From Ensifer adhaerens (GTDB lineage Bacteria; Pseudomonadota; Alphaproteobacteria; Rhizobiales; Rhizobiaceae), in the NCBI RefSeq assembly GCF_028993555.1, contig NZ_CP118611.1, positions 421,001-485,000 of the forward strand: DNA of 64,000 bases, written 5' to 3'. The position numbers were made by a program, and so were the translations under genes. A model generated the notes under the pieces. It was not told where the DNA came from. It was given only the letters and a program-made list of their open reading frames with translations, and made no database searches. Within the stretch, counting starts at the first letter, position 1. Each line of letters starts with the position of its first letter. Shown here piece after piece: positions 43,593-52,261 of the stretch.

Positions 43593-44698
43593 TCTGCCGC
43601 CTCCCGCTTTTCCTTCGCGGTCTCGCCGGAGTTGGCCGCCTCGTAGTCCCGACGCATGCGGCGGACGAGATCGAGTTCTGCCTGGAAATCGACATAGTGC
43701 GGCAGCTTCAGATGCTCGACGAAGCCGGTCGCCTGCACGTTGTCGGCGTGCGAGATGACGAATTCCTGGTCCTGGGCGGGTGCGACGATATCCTCGTTGA
43801 ACTCGTCTGTGCGGAGCGCCCGGTCGACCAGCGACATCGACATCGCCTTGCGTTCGCTTTGGCCGAAGACGAGGCCATAACCACGAGTGAACTGCGGCGG
43901 CTGCTTGGCCGAGCCCATGAACTGGTTGACCATCTGACATTCGGTGACGCGGATGGTGCCGAGCGAGACGGCAAAGCCGAGTTCGGGCAGGTCGAATTCG
44001 ACCTCCACTTCGCCGATGCGCACTTCGCCGACGAAGGGGTGGGTACGGCCGTAGCCGCGCTGGGTCGAGTAGGCGAGCGCCAGCAGAAAACCCTCGTCGC
44101 CGCGGGCGAGCGCCTGCAGGCGCAGGTCGCGGGCCATCGGAAACTCCATCGGCTCGCGGGTGAGGTCGCCCATCACGTGGCCTTCGGGCATCTCACCGTC
44201 GCCCTCGATCAGACCTTCGCCATCGAGAATGTCGGAGACCCGCATGACGTGTTCGCCGGGCTCCTTGGTGGCCGGTTCGGCGACGGCTTCGTCGGCGATC
44301 AGCGACGGATCGAGCAGGCGGTGGGTATAGTCGAAGGTCGGGCCGAGAAGCTGCCCGCCGGGCAGATCCTTGTAGGTCGCCGACACCCGGCGCTCGACCT
44401 TCATATTGGCGGTGTCGACCGACTCGGAATAGCCGAAGCGCGGCAGCGTCGTGCGATAGGCGCGCAGGATGAAGATCGCCTCGATCATGTCGCCGCGCGC
44501 CTGGCGCACGGCAAGTGCGGCCAGCGCCCGGTCATAGAGCGAGGCTTCCGCCATCACCCGGTCGACGGCAAGGCCGAGCTGTTCGACCACCTGTTCGATG
44601 GTGATCGAGGGAAGGTTGCGATCGCCACGACGGCGGTCGGCGAGGAGGCGGTGCGCATTGGCAATGGCGGCTTCCCCGCCCTTGACGGCTACATACAT
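43589..44698 (-). CDS. phnI: C-P lyase core subunit PhnI
   Basis: A 369-residue PhnI. It begins MYVAVKGGEAAIANAHRLL as in known PhnI proteins and contains IEAIFILRAYRTTLPRFGYS, GGQLLGPTFDYTHRLLDPSL and LALAYSTQRGYGRTHPFVGE. PhnI is the nucleosidase-like subunit that, with PhnG, H and L, couples phosphonate to ATP with release of adenine. It starts 3 bp after phnH. The stop overlaps the candidate small frame instead of phnJ. Confidence 0.95.
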   Translation of the reverse strand: MYVAVKGGEAAIANAHRLLADRRRGDRNLPSITIEQVVEQLGLAVDRVMAEASLYDRALAALAVRQARGDMIEAIFILRAYRTTLPRFGYSESVDTANMKVERRVSATYKDLPGGQLLGPTFDYTHRLLDPSLIADEAVAEPATKEPGEHVMRVSDILDGEGLIEGDGEMPEGHVMGDLTREPMEFPMARDLRLQALARGDEGFLLALAYSTQRGYGRTHPFVGEVRIGEVEVEFDLPELGFAVSLGTIRVTECQMVNQFMGSAKQPPQFTRGYGLVFGQSERKAMSMSLVDRALRTDEFNEDIVAPAQDQEFVISHADNVQATGFVEHLKLPHYVDFQAELDLVRRMRRDYEAANSGETAKEKREAAE

Positions 44699-44701
44699 GG
44701 A

Positions 44702-45310
44702 TCACGCCTCCTTCGGCGAAAGACGGGTGGTGCGCGGCAGGCAGACAAGCGCGTCACCTGCGGTCAGCACGAGATCGACGCCGCGCGGGAAGATGGCGCG
44801 ATTGGCGTTCCAGAACTCCAGAAACACGTCCGGCAGACCCTTTGGCGAAATCTCGACCTCGGTCTTGATGCCGGGGCCCTTGGCAACGAGAGGTGCGCCG
44901 TCTGCGAGCGCTTCGATTTCGATGACGAGCGTGGTGGAGCGATCCGGATACTCCTGCGTGCCAAGCGCGAAATGATCGAAGCTCGGAATGGCAGCGCCCC
45001 TTTCAAAGAAGGCAAAGCGGGCTTCGGTCTTGCTTGAGGTTACCGGTGCGCCGCTATGAAAGGCGATCCACTGCGGAACGGCGGATTTGGATAGCGCCGA
45101 CGTCAGCCAGACGGGCGTATCGTGGTCGCAAAGCGTCAGTGCCACGGCGCCGGCCGCGGCGCTCAATGGAGCAGGGGGCACGCTCTTGGCGGAAAGCTGC
45201 TTGATCGTGCCCGGACGGGCAAAACCGTCCATCAGATCGCGAAACACGGACTGGGCGGCAAAGACCGGATCGGCGAAAGCGCCGGCGTAAATCTGCGATT
45301 GGCTGGCCAT
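44702..45310 (-). CDS. phnH: C-P lyase core subunit PhnH
   Basis: A 202-residue PhnH, a PLP-transferase-like fold without PLP that forms the core with PhnG, I and J. Typical parts are FADPVFAAQSVFRDLMDGFARPG at residues about 12-34, LTLCDHDTPVWL, and the C-terminal FPRGVDLVLTAGDALVCLPRT. Its ATG overlaps the phnG stop by one base (TGATG). Confidence 0.93.
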   Translation of the reverse strand: MASQSQIYAGAFADPVFAAQSVFRDLMDGFARPGTIKQLSAKSVPPAPLSAAAGAVALTLCDHDTPVWLTSALSKSAVPQWIAFHSGAPVTSSKTEARFAFFERGAAIPSFDHFALGTQEYPDRSTTLVIEIEALADGAPLVAKGPGIKTEVEISPKGLPDVFLEFWNANRAIFPRGVDLVLTAGDALVCLPRTTRLSPKEA

Positions 45311-45780
45311 CAGTCGTCTCCCCGGACCATGGTGAAAAAGTCGACGCGGGTTGCCGCAGTCTCTTCGGCTTTTTGCCGCTCTTCCTGCTGAAGCCGCTCC
45401 GCGATACGACGGAGAAGAGCATCGACGACAACGTTGCCGCCAACGCGCTGGGAAAGCGCATCGAAGATGGCGGCCAGGCGGGCGCGCTGTTTGTCGGTGC
45501 CAAGCAGCTGTCCGTGGCCGATCTCGCCGGTCGAAAGCCGGATGGTCGCGCGCGAAACGGTCGCCTCGCCGAGATTGAAGGGATCGCCGCCGCCGCCGAT
45601 GCGGCCACGCACCATGACGAGACCGGTTTCCGGACCGCGGACCGGATGAACATCCGGCTTGTCGGCGAGCGCTTCCCAGGCGGCATTCAGCTCGTCGAGG
45701 GTTGCGCGGGCGAGCAGACCCATGGCTTCCTTGCGCGCCGGATTCGGCGGGCTTTCCTGCTTCACTTTGGCATCCATCAT
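45310..45780 (-). CDS. phnG: C-P lyase core subunit PhnG
   Basis: A 156-residue PhnG, first gene of the operon. Family parts are RKEAMGLLARATLDELNAAW, PVRGPETGLVMVRGRIGGGG, FNLGEATVSRATIRL and GHGQLLGTDKQRARLAAI. Start ATG at 45780 with GAGG 5 nt upstream, better than the GTG at 45786. Upstream lie a PhnF-like operator and a Pho box, so transcription should need phosphate starvation. Confidence 0.93.
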   Translation of the reverse strand: MMDAKVKQESPPNPARKEAMGLLARATLDELNAAWEALADKPDVHPVRGPETGLVMVRGRIGGGGDPFNLGEATVSRATIRLSTGEIGHGQLLGTDKQRARLAAIFDALSQRVGGNVVVDALLRRIAERLQQEERQKAEETAATRVDFFTMVRGDD

Positions 45781-45792
45781 TTTCACCTCAAA

Positions 45793-45810
45793 TGTCTATT
45801 GATCTAGACA
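45793..45810 (-). promoter_or_regulatory. Candidate PhnF operator
   Basis: TGTCTA (45793-45798) and TAGACA (45805-45810) with a 6-nt centre, just upstream of the phnG ribosome site. TCTAGA-type dyads are typical of HutC-subfamily GntR regulators, and the divergent gene encodes one. Confidence 0.55.
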
Positions 45811-45845
45811 ACTATACATCTTATACTTTTTCATATCGTCGGCAA

Positions 45846-45863
45846 ATGACAGGCTTGTGACAT
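45846..45863 (-). promoter_or_regulatory. Pho box for the phn operon
   Basis: On the minus strand two 7-bp units, ATGTCAC and CTGTCAT, with a 4-nt spacer match the PhoB consensus CTGTCAT-N4-CTGTCAT with two mismatches. It lies 66-83 bp upstream of phnG; AT-rich -10-like hexamers (TATAAG at 45820-45825) follow downstream. It also overlaps the possible phnF start at 45862. Confidence 0.7.
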
Positions 45864-46617
45864 GCCAATGCGAAAAGACACGGCAATGCCAAAAGTGGTG
45901 GAGCGCCAGACTGGCGTCGCTCTCTGGCGGCAGATCGCCGACCGGATCCGCCTGGCGATCAGCAATGGCGACTATGACGAGACGGGCATGGTGCCACCCG
46001 AAACTGCGCTTGCCGGCGAGTTCGGCGTCAACCGGCATACGGTGAGAAGTGCGCTCGCAGCTCTTGCAGAGGAGGGGCTCGTGCGCGCCGTTCAGGGGCG
46101 CGGCACGATGATCGAGCGCAAGGAAAGGGTGAGCTACCCGATTTCGAAGCGCACCCGCTTTTCGCAAGGGCTTGGTCATCAGGTAAAGGAGATCGGCACG
46201 AGACTGCTCGGCCACGCCGAATTGCCGGCAAACGGCGAGATCGCAAAGGCGCTCGGCATAGCGCCCGACGATACGGTGATCGAGCTCAGGACCGTCAGCA
46301 GCGGTGATGGCCGGCCGCTGTCGGTATCCTCGAGCTATTATCCCGCACATCGATTCCCTCGCATGGCCGAAGAATTCGAACGGCTGCATTCCGTCACCAA
46401 GGCCTTCGCCGCCCACGGCTTGGATGATTACGTACGCGCCTCGACCGAGATTGTCGCCCGCCATGCCGATGCCGAGGAACTCTCGATGCTGAAGCTTTCG
46501 CCCGGCGCGATCGTGCTCGAAGCCCAGTCCCTCAATGCTGATCTCGACGGCAAGCCGGTGGAGTACTCGCGCAGCCGTTTCGCAGCGGATCGAATGAAGT
46601 TGAAAATCGAGACGTAA
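45862..46617 (+). CDS. phnF: GntR/HutC-family regulator PhnF
   Basis: A 251-residue regulator: winged helix about 15-82 (ALWRQIADRIRLAISNGDYD, FGVNRHTVRSALAALAEEGL) and UTRA ligand domain from about 95 (NGEIAKALGIAPDDTVIELR, SRSRFAADRMKLKIE). It is divergent from phnG and should tune the C-P lyase operon. The start is unsure: ATGs at 45862, 45868 and 45886 are all weakly supported; the first overlaps the Pho box, so the last may be the real one. Confidence 0.87.
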   Translation: MPMRKDTAMPKVVERQTGVALWRQIADRIRLAISNGDYDETGMVPPETALAGEFGVNRHTVRSALAALAEEGLVRAVQGRGTMIERKERVSYPISKRTRFSQGLGHQVKEIGTRLLGHAELPANGEIAKALGIAPDDTVIELRTVSSGDGRPLSVSSSYYPAHRFPRMAEEFERLHSVTKAFAAHGLDDYVRASTEIVARHADAEELSMLKLSPGAIVLEAQSLNADLDGKPVEYSRSRFAADRMKLKIET

Positions 46618-46755
46618 GACAGCTTGGTAGGCGCGGCGACGCACGAGGGAGCAGCCCGCCGCCAGGACCCTTCATCTATCGGGAAATAAGGCAGACGCCG
46701 CATTTCCGACGCGTTTTTGCCGCATGACCGAAGCCCACATCAGGAACCGCGCATT

Positions 46756-46765
46756 GAGAATTCTC
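46756..46765. promoter_or_regulatory. Palindrome ahead of the SBP56 gene
   Basis: Perfect 10-bp GAGAATTCTC, within the wider TTGAGAATTCTCTAA, 17 bp before the start codon. It may be an operator covering the ribosome site region; no regulator is adjacent except phnF upstream. Confidence 0.4.
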
Positions 46766-46781
46766 TAACGGGAGAATGGTA

Positions 46782-48176
46782 ATGGCGACGTGGCGACCCG
46801 ATCCTTCCTTCTATCCATCACCGCGCATGGCAGCCAAGGCGCCTAAGGAAACGCTCGCCTATGTGGCGGCGTTCGATCCGGACCGAAAGCGGGCGGATGC
46901 GATCGCAGTCGTCGACGTCGATCCGACGTCGCCAAGCTATTCGCAGATCGTCGGACAGGTCGATATGCCCAATGTCGGCGACGAGTTGCATCATTTCGGC
47001 TGGAACGCCTGTTCGTCCTGCCTGTGCCCCAATGCGCCGCACCCGCATGTCGAGCGTCGCTACCTGGTGGTTCCGGGACTGAGATCCTCCCGCCTGCACA
47101 TCATCGATACCAAGCCGGACCCGCGCAATCCGAAGGTCGTCCGGGTGATCGAGCCCTCGGAAATCGCCGAGAAGGCGAATTATTCACGGCTGCACACCAC
47201 CCATTGCGGGCCCGAGGGGATTTACGTCAACGCGCTTGCGGACCGTGACGGCAAGGCGCCCGGCGGGATCTTCCTGCTCGACCACCAGAGTTTCGACGTG
47301 CTCGGCCAGTGGGAAATGGATCGCGGGCCACAGAAGCTCGCCTATGATTTCTGGTGGCATCTCGGCCACGACACGCTGATCACCAGCGAATGGGGCACGC
47401 CGGATACCTTCGAGAACGGGCTGGTTCCCGAGGTGTTGCTCGGGTCGAAGTATGGCCGCCGCTTGCATTTCTGGGACCTGCACAAGCGCAAGCATCTGCA
47501 GGAGATCGATTTCGGTGAGGAGCACCAGCTCGTCTTTGAACTGCGCCCGGCGCATGATCCGACCAAGGCCTATGGTTTCGTCGGCTGCGTCATCAGCCTC
47601 AAGGACCTGTCGGCCTCGATCTGGACCTGGTATCGCGACGGCGACCGATGGGCGGTCAGGAAGGTGATCGAGATCCCAGCCGAGCCGGCAGACCCCGACC
47701 TACTGCCACCGGTGCTCAAAGGTTTCAGCGCCGTCGCGCCACTCGTTACCGATATCGACCTGTCGATGGACGACCGGTTCCTCTACGTTTCCTGCTGGGG
47801 CACCGGCGACATGATCCAGTATGACGTCTCGGATCCCTTTGCGCCGAAGGAGACCGGCCGGGTGCGGATCGGCGGCATCGTTTCGCGGGCAAGCCATCCG
47901 AAGGCGAAGAACGGCGCGCTGAACGGTGGGCCGCAGATGGTGGAGATCAGCCGCGACGGCAGGCGGGTCTATTTCACCAATTCGCTCTATGGCGCCATCG
48001 ATCCGCAGTTCTACCCCGAAGGCATCGACGGGTGGATGGTCAAGCTGGATGTTGCTGACGTCGGCGGCATCGCCTTCGACGAAAACTTCTTCGTCGACTG
48101 GCCGAAAGGCCATCGTCCCCACCAGGTTCGTCTCGAAGGCGGGGACTGCTCGTCCGATTCCTATTGCTATCCGTAG
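46782..48176 (+). CDS. Selenium-binding protein 56 family, probable methanethiol oxidase
   Basis: A 464-residue SBP56 protein with the family hallmarks: DELHHFGWNACSSCLCP at about residues 68-84 (the Cys pair and His implicated in metal binding), HTTHCGPEG, ITSEWGTP, HFWDLHKRKHLQ and a C-terminal MVEISRDGRRVYFTN. Relatives oxidise methanethiol to formaldehyde, hydrogen sulphide and peroxide with copper. No signal peptide is visible, although some bacterial forms are periplasmic. GGGAG lies 7 nt before the ATG at 46782, preferred to 46776. A membrane-protein gene follows. Confidence 0.88.
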   Translation: MATWRPDPSFYPSPRMAAKAPKETLAYVAAFDPDRKRADAIAVVDVDPTSPSYSQIVGQVDMPNVGDELHHFGWNACSSCLCPNAPHPHVERRYLVVPGLRSSRLHIIDTKPDPRNPKVVRVIEPSEIAEKANYSRLHTTHCGPEGIYVNALADRDGKAPGGIFLLDHQSFDVLGQWEMDRGPQKLAYDFWWHLGHDTLITSEWGTPDTFENGLVPEVLLGSKYGRRLHFWDLHKRKHLQEIDFGEEHQLVFELRPAHDPTKAYGFVGCVISLKDLSASIWTWYRDGDRWAVRKVIEIPAEPADPDLLPPVLKGFSAVAPLVTDIDLSMDDRFLYVSCWGTGDMIQYDVSDPFAPKETGRVRIGGIVSRASHPKAKNGALNGGPQMVEISRDGRRVYFTNSLYGAIDPQFYPEGIDGWMVKLDVADVGGIAFDENFFVDWPKGHRPHQVRLEGGDCSSDSYCYP

Positions 48177-48209
48177 GGGAGGGACGACCGTGCGGTCCTG
48201 TCGGGGCGA

Positions 48210-48836
48210 ATGACGACGTTCTGGCCGTGGCTTTCGATTGCCGGCCTCGGCGCTTTTCACGGTGTCAACCCGGCAATGGGCTGGCTGTTCGCAGTGGCGC
48301 TCGGACTTCATCGCCAGAGCGGTCGGGTTGTCTGGTTGTCCCTTGCGCCCATCGCAATTGGTCATGCGATCTCGGTTGCGGCCGTCCTGGCCGGGGTCGT
48401 CGCTTTTGGATCGACCCTGGACCCGATCACCTTCAGGATGGCTGCGGCTGCGCTTATTCTGGGGGTAGCCGTCTACACCGCCCTTTATGGACACCGACAT
48501 CGCGTTCGAATTGGGATGCGAACCGGCATGGCCGGGCTTGCGCTCTGGTCCTTCCTGATGGCGACGAGCCATGGGGCGGGCCTGATGTTGGTGCCGGCCG
48601 TCCTTGGCCTCTGTCTTGCGGACCATGCCGGCGAGCTGGCGCTGGCAAGTTCGCTGCCGATCTCGCTGGCCGCCGTCGCGGTGCATAGCGTGGCAATGCT
48701 GACCGTGACCGCAGTGCTGTCGCTCGCCGTCTTTGCCTGGTTTGACCTAGCGGTGCTGCGTTCGACCTGGATAAACTTCGACCGCCTATGGACGTTGGCA
48801 CTCGGAGCGACCGGCGTAGCACTTCTCCTTCAGTGA
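48210..48836 (+). CDS. Polytopic membrane protein linked to the SBP56 gene
   Basis: A 208-residue protein with about six helices. It begins MTTFWPWLSIAGLGAFHGVN and has GHAISVAAVLAGV and SFLMATSHGAGLMLVPAVLG. The His-containing helix starts (FHGVNPAMGW, IGHAIS, TSHGAG) resemble metal-transporter membranes such as NicO/RcnA, but the full HX4DH-type motif is absent. It starts 33 bp after the SBP56 stop and likely shares its mRNA; a role in metal supply or in moving a product is inferred. Confidence 0.75.
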   Translation: MTTFWPWLSIAGLGAFHGVNPAMGWLFAVALGLHRQSGRVVWLSLAPIAIGHAISVAAVLAGVVAFGSTLDPITFRMAAAALILGVAVYTALYGHRHRVRIGMRTGMAGLALWSFLMATSHGAGLMLVPAVLGLCLADHAGELALASSLPISLAAVAVHSVAMLTVTAVLSLAVFAWFDLAVLRSTWINFDRLWTLALGATGVALLLQ

Positions 48837-48852
48837 CCCTTGCCTCAGCCGC

Positions 48853-49545
48853 CTATTGCCGCTGCGATTTCACGTAGCCGATGTAACCGCGCACATCGCC
48901 TGCAGGTTCGGTGTAGGCGTTGCCGAGCGCCTTCTCCATGTTGGCGACATAGGTCTTCGCCCAGTCCGGCAGCTGGTAGTCGATTGCCGCCAGGAACTCG
49001 AGCGTTGCTGCGAGCCGGATATCGGCGATCGATGGCTTGGAGCCGCCGATGAAGGGCTTGTCGCCGATATAGAACGTCCGAAAGACGTCGAGCGGTTCGG
49101 CAAGCGCCTCCACAGCGGCCCGGCGTGCCTTTTCCTTGGTTTCCGCGTCGGCGTCGCTGCAACCAACTTCGCCGGCGTAGAGCGGGAAGTTCAGAGCCGG
49201 ATAGGTGGCCCGTGCGAGATAGGGATAGAACGTGCCGATGAGATAGAACATCGCGCTATCGATCATGGCGCGGCTTTCGGGATCCTTCGGATAGAATTCG
49301 TCGAGCCCATGCTTGTTGCAGAGGTACTGCATGATCGCGCAACTCTCCCACAGGGCACCCTTGGGCAGATCCGCAGTCTCCATCATCGGCGTCAGATGCG
49401 ACGGTGCTTTCGCCAGATATTCGGCGGTCCGGGTCTGGCCATAGACATCCTGTTCGCTGAAGTCGAGCTTGGCTGCCCTTAGGAAGACGCGCGCCGTCAT
49501 GTTGTTGACGCTGGGCTTGATCACGTTGAGCTTGATTGCAGGCAT
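48853..49545 (-). CDS. Glutathione S-transferase family protein
   Basis: A 230-residue GST: N-terminal thioredoxin-like part (residues about 1-80, with the cis-Pro in SHLTPMMETADLPKGALWES and the GSH-contact ES), then an all-helical C-terminal part with the N-capping-box region KPSIADIRLAATLEF. Likely conjugates or reduces an electrophile in the cytosol; substrate unknown. GGGAGGAG precedes the ATG. It lies 94 bp upstream of nothing coregulated; the VOC gene upstream on the same strand may share its promoter. Confidence 0.85.
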   Translation of the reverse strand: MPAIKLNVIKPSVNNMTARVFLRAAKLDFSEQDVYGQTRTAEYLAKAPSHLTPMMETADLPKGALWESCAIMQYLCNKHGLDEFYPKDPESRAMIDSAMFYLIGTFYPYLARATYPALNFPLYAGEVGCSDADAETKEKARRAAVEALAEPLDVFRTFYIGDKPFIGGSKPSIADIRLAATLEFLAAIDYQLPDWAKTYVANMEKALGNAYTEPAGDVRGYIGYVKSQRQ

Positions 49546-49639
49546 GTCACTCCTCCCTTTGCTCGCGATACACGCGGTTCCGGCTCGCTCGCCGGCCCGG
49601 TCGCGCGCGTTGAACGACAGGCGGTGGGTTCGAAAGGCT

Positions 49640-50230
49640 CTATCGCTGCCGATAGGGATCCTTCGGTTCCCGGTCGGGCGACAGCGTCGGCCGTGCGCGC
49701 TCGATCAGTGTCTCTATCGCATCGGCCAGATGCACCTCGGCGATATTGTAATCGCCGCGTGCGACCCTGACCTTATGTGCTTCCATCAGCACCTCGGCGT
49801 GGCTGTGGCCCGGTGGCGGCTCGAAGCGATAGGAGGCGAGCTCGACCAGCAGCCCCAAGGGATCCTCGAAGTAGACGGAATCCATGAAGCCGCGATCCTT
49901 GACGCCGCTGTGCCGGATATTTCGTTCGTCGAGCCGTTCCACCGCCTGATTGAATGTCGCCCGCGAAACGGCAAAGGCGATATGGTGCACGCAACCGATG
50001 TCCGTCGGGGTTCGCTCCGGATCGGGCTTGCGGTTCTCGTCGGTGAAGATGGTGATCAGGCGACCATCGCCCGGGTCGAAATAGAGGTGGCTTTCGCTCG
50101 CCCGGTCGAGATTCGGCTGCTCGAAAATGAAGGGCATGCCGAGAAGCCCTTCCCAGAAATCGATCGACGTCTGTCGGTCGGCACCGACGAGCGTGATGTG
50201 ATGAACCCCTTGCGATTGCAGTTTGCGCAT
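49640..50230 (-). CDS. VOC-superfamily (glyoxalase/dioxygenase-like) protein
   Basis: A 196-residue vicinal-oxygen-chelate protein with two beta-alpha-beta-beta-beta modules: GVHHITLVGADRQTSIDFWE at residues about 8-27 and GCVHHIAFAVSRATFNQAVE at about 88-107. The metal-ligand candidates are the His in each module and the Glu of VYFEDPLGLLVELAS. Such proteins include extradiol dioxygenases and glutathione-dependent enzymes. GGGAGG is 6 nt ahead of the ATG at 50230. It precedes a GST gene on the same strand (95-bp gap), so joint detoxification is plausible. Confidence 0.82.
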   Translation of the reverse strand: MRKLQSQGVHHITLVGADRQTSIDFWEGLLGMPFIFEQPNLDRASESHLYFDPGDGRLITIFTDENRKPDPERTPTDIGCVHHIAFAVSRATFNQAVERLDERNIRHSGVKDRGFMDSVYFEDPLGLLVELASYRFEPPPGHSHAEVLMEAHKVRVARGDYNIAEVHLADAIETLIERARPTLSPDREPKDPYRQR

Positions 50231-50488
50231 CGAAGGCCTCCCAGGTGAAGCGGAGGACACAGGACGAAACGGGATCTGGTTCCTCCTTTTCCGCTCCTTT
50301 CGATTGTCGCCCGCCACCGTCAGAAGGCAAGCGCCAATGCGGGGGCAAGCTGCCTTGAAAGCGATCGGTAAGCATCCGCCACATCAGCTATTTTCTTCAG
50401 GGTTGCTGTGTGTGTATTGTGCAATCAGTGAATGTGGCGGCAGCGCTCCCAGCGACCTGAAGGCTGGGAACGATCAGGGAGTTGAGGT

Positions 50489-50941
50489 GTGAAGTTTTTC
50501 CGAGAAATCGGTAGTGTCTGCCTGTTGTTTTTCTCTCTTGCAGGCGCGGTGCGGGCGGACGGCTCTGCCTTTGCCGGGCAATGGCGACAGCTGACGTCGA
50601 CGGCCGGTCGTTGCGATCAGTGCTACATCGGAATCGTGAAACATGGCGACCTGCTGACCGTCACGAGCAACACTGGCTGGCAGGCCGTCGTCAACGCCGA
50701 GGATTTCTCGGACCTTGAACTTGCCGCAGGCGCGGGGCAATGGAAGTCCACTGTCTCCGGCGTCTATGGCGGCAAGCATTTTGGCATTCAGTTCGTTCGG
50801 CGTGGCCGGCAATTGCAGATGTTCATGGTGGTTTCGCAGGCAGCAGGCAGGCCACTGTCCATTCGCGCGACCTTCGAAAGAGGACTTCCCGCTATGAACC
50901 GGCGACCTCAGCCGGCGCCGATCGAGATGCAACGGATCTAG
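50489..50941 (+). CDS. Secreted hypothetical protein with a CxxC motif
   Basis: A 150-residue protein from a GTG start (GGGAG 6 nt upstream). Signal peptide about 1-23 (VCLLFFSLAGAVRA). The mature part includes FAGQWRQLTSTAGRCDQCYI with a CDQC pair and then beta-rich sequence (VYGGKHFGIQFVRRGRQLQM), resembling a small lipocalin-like or beta-sandwich domain. I do not recognise the family. It stands upstream of the three membrane-anchored genes but 118 bp away. Confidence 0.65.
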   Translation: MKFFREIGSVCLLFFSLAGAVRADGSAFAGQWRQLTSTAGRCDQCYIGIVKHGDLLTVTSNTGWQAVVNAEDFSDLELAAGAGQWKSTVSGVYGGKHFGIQFVRRGRQLQMFMVVSQAAGRPLSIRATFERGLPAMNRRPQPAPIEMQRI

Positions 50942-51059
50942 GTCGGGATGTAGCGACGCTGCACGATAAAGGTTCGTGCTGCGACACCCGTGTTTTGATT
51001 TTCCGCAAGAACCTCCCTATCTTCCGGTTGCAACATCCGCAGGGGTGGACGGAGGGCAA

Positions 51060-51659
51060 ATGCCGATCGCGCGACGATCGAAAATCAGGCAGCGTCTTTT
51101 GATCATGCTGATCACCGGTATTGGCGGAATGGCGGCGGCTGCGATCTCTTTTGCAAGCGCAGTCTATGACGCGGCGCATCCGACGCCCACCGTCAGTGCT
51201 GCCAAGGGTGAGGCGATCGATACCGGCAGGTGGCTGGTGACGATCAACGGCGCCACCATGGCGTCCGTGCCGCCGACCGGGACCGAACCATTCGAGCCCA
51301 AGCGGTTCCTGATGGTGGAGCTCGACCTGGACAACCGTTCGGTCGCGAGCAGCAATGCCTTTATGAACCTGATTACGATCAAGGACGAGCGAGCGATCGC
51401 ATCACCGAAGCCGGTCTACTATCTCGCCCGGGACAAATGGATCGCCAGTGCGATCAACCCGAACATGCCGGAAAAGCTGATCGCGGTCTGGGAATGGCCG
51501 GGGAATCGCCCGGAGCCACAGAAGGTTTCGCTATCCATCGCCAAACAGATCTATAAGCCACATGACAATCTCTACGGCGCGCCCAACTGGTTCGATGACG
51601 GCGAGGCTGCAGTGATCGAAATCGGCGTCACGCAAGATCCGGGATCGACGGGGCAATGA
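51060..51659 (+). CDS. Membrane-anchored hypothetical protein 1 of 3
   Basis: A 199-residue protein from the ATG at 51060 (GGAGGG a few nt upstream; an in-frame ATG at 50976 lacks a site). A basic N-terminus and one helix (about 14-34) are followed by a periplasmic beta-rich domain with GRWLVTINGATMASVPPTG and LMVELDLDNRSVASSNAFM, a layout like DUF4352/immunoglobulin-type domains. Its stop overlaps the next start (ATGA), so the genes are coupled. Function unknown. Confidence 0.68.
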   Translation: MPIARRSKIRQRLLIMLITGIGGMAAAAISFASAVYDAAHPTPTVSAAKGEAIDTGRWLVTINGATMASVPPTGTEPFEPKRFLMVELDLDNRSVASSNAFMNLITIKDERAIASPKPVYYLARDKWIASAINPNMPEKLIAVWEWPGNRPEPQKVSLSIAKQIYKPHDNLYGAPNWFDDGEAAVIEIGVTQDPGSTGQ

Positions 51660-52249
51660 TGTCGGCCGTCCGCATACTCTTGCTTTGCATCCTGGTGGTC
51701 GCCGCGCTCTACGCGATGCGGAACAGCACACCCGGCTATGGTGAAATCACCGCGCCGATTGCCATTCGCGGCGCCGTCGGCGAGCGGGTCGAGAGCCGGG
51801 ACTTCGCCTTCGGCGCGGCCAATGTGTACCTGGCGCGCCAGGTCAGGGTGGAGAGCTTCGGGCGGATCAAGGAATACTCCACATCCGGTGTCTGGCTCAT
51901 CATCGAAGGAGCGGCCATCGCAAAAACCGAGACGATGACGCTGACCTCGGCAGAGTGGCTGGCCGACAACGGCTTGCGCTACGAGCTCAGCCAGCGGTTC
52001 TCGACCGTGCCCGGCTATCTGCCAACGGAAAGGCTAGAGCCAGGCCTGCCGAAGCCGGTGCTCCTTGCCTTCGAACTTCCCGAAGCGGCCGTCGCCAAAG
52101 GCACGCTGCTCGTCGCCCGTAGCCTTGTGATGCCACTTGCGGAAGAGCTTTGGATAGTGCTCGGCGACAAGCAGCCGACGGATATCAAGTCATCCGTCAC
52201 CATTGTGCGCGACAGCAGCGGCACGCCCTGGACGCTTGCGGCGCGCTGA
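51656..52249 (+). CDS. Membrane-anchored hypothetical protein 2 of 3
   Basis: A 197-residue protein with a helix at about residues 4-22 and an extracytoplasmic beta-rich domain: NVYLARQVRVESFGRIKEYS, SGVWLIIEGAAIAKTETMTL, GLRYELSQRFSTVPGY and a final VLLAFELPEAAVAKGTLLVA. The order of strands parallels its two neighbours (DUF4352-like). The start overlaps the previous stop; an ATG 3 bp later is an equal choice. Next gene 12 bp downstream. Confidence 0.68.
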   Translation: MMSAVRILLLCILVVAALYAMRNSTPGYGEITAPIAIRGAVGERVESRDFAFGAANVYLARQVRVESFGRIKEYSTSGVWLIIEGAAIAKTETMTLTSAEWLADNGLRYELSQRFSTVPGYLPTERLEPGLPKPVLLAFELPEAAVAKGTLLVARSLVMPLAEELWIVLGDKQPTDIKSSVTIVRDSSGTPWTLAAR

Positions 52250-52261
52250 GGAGGGACCGGT

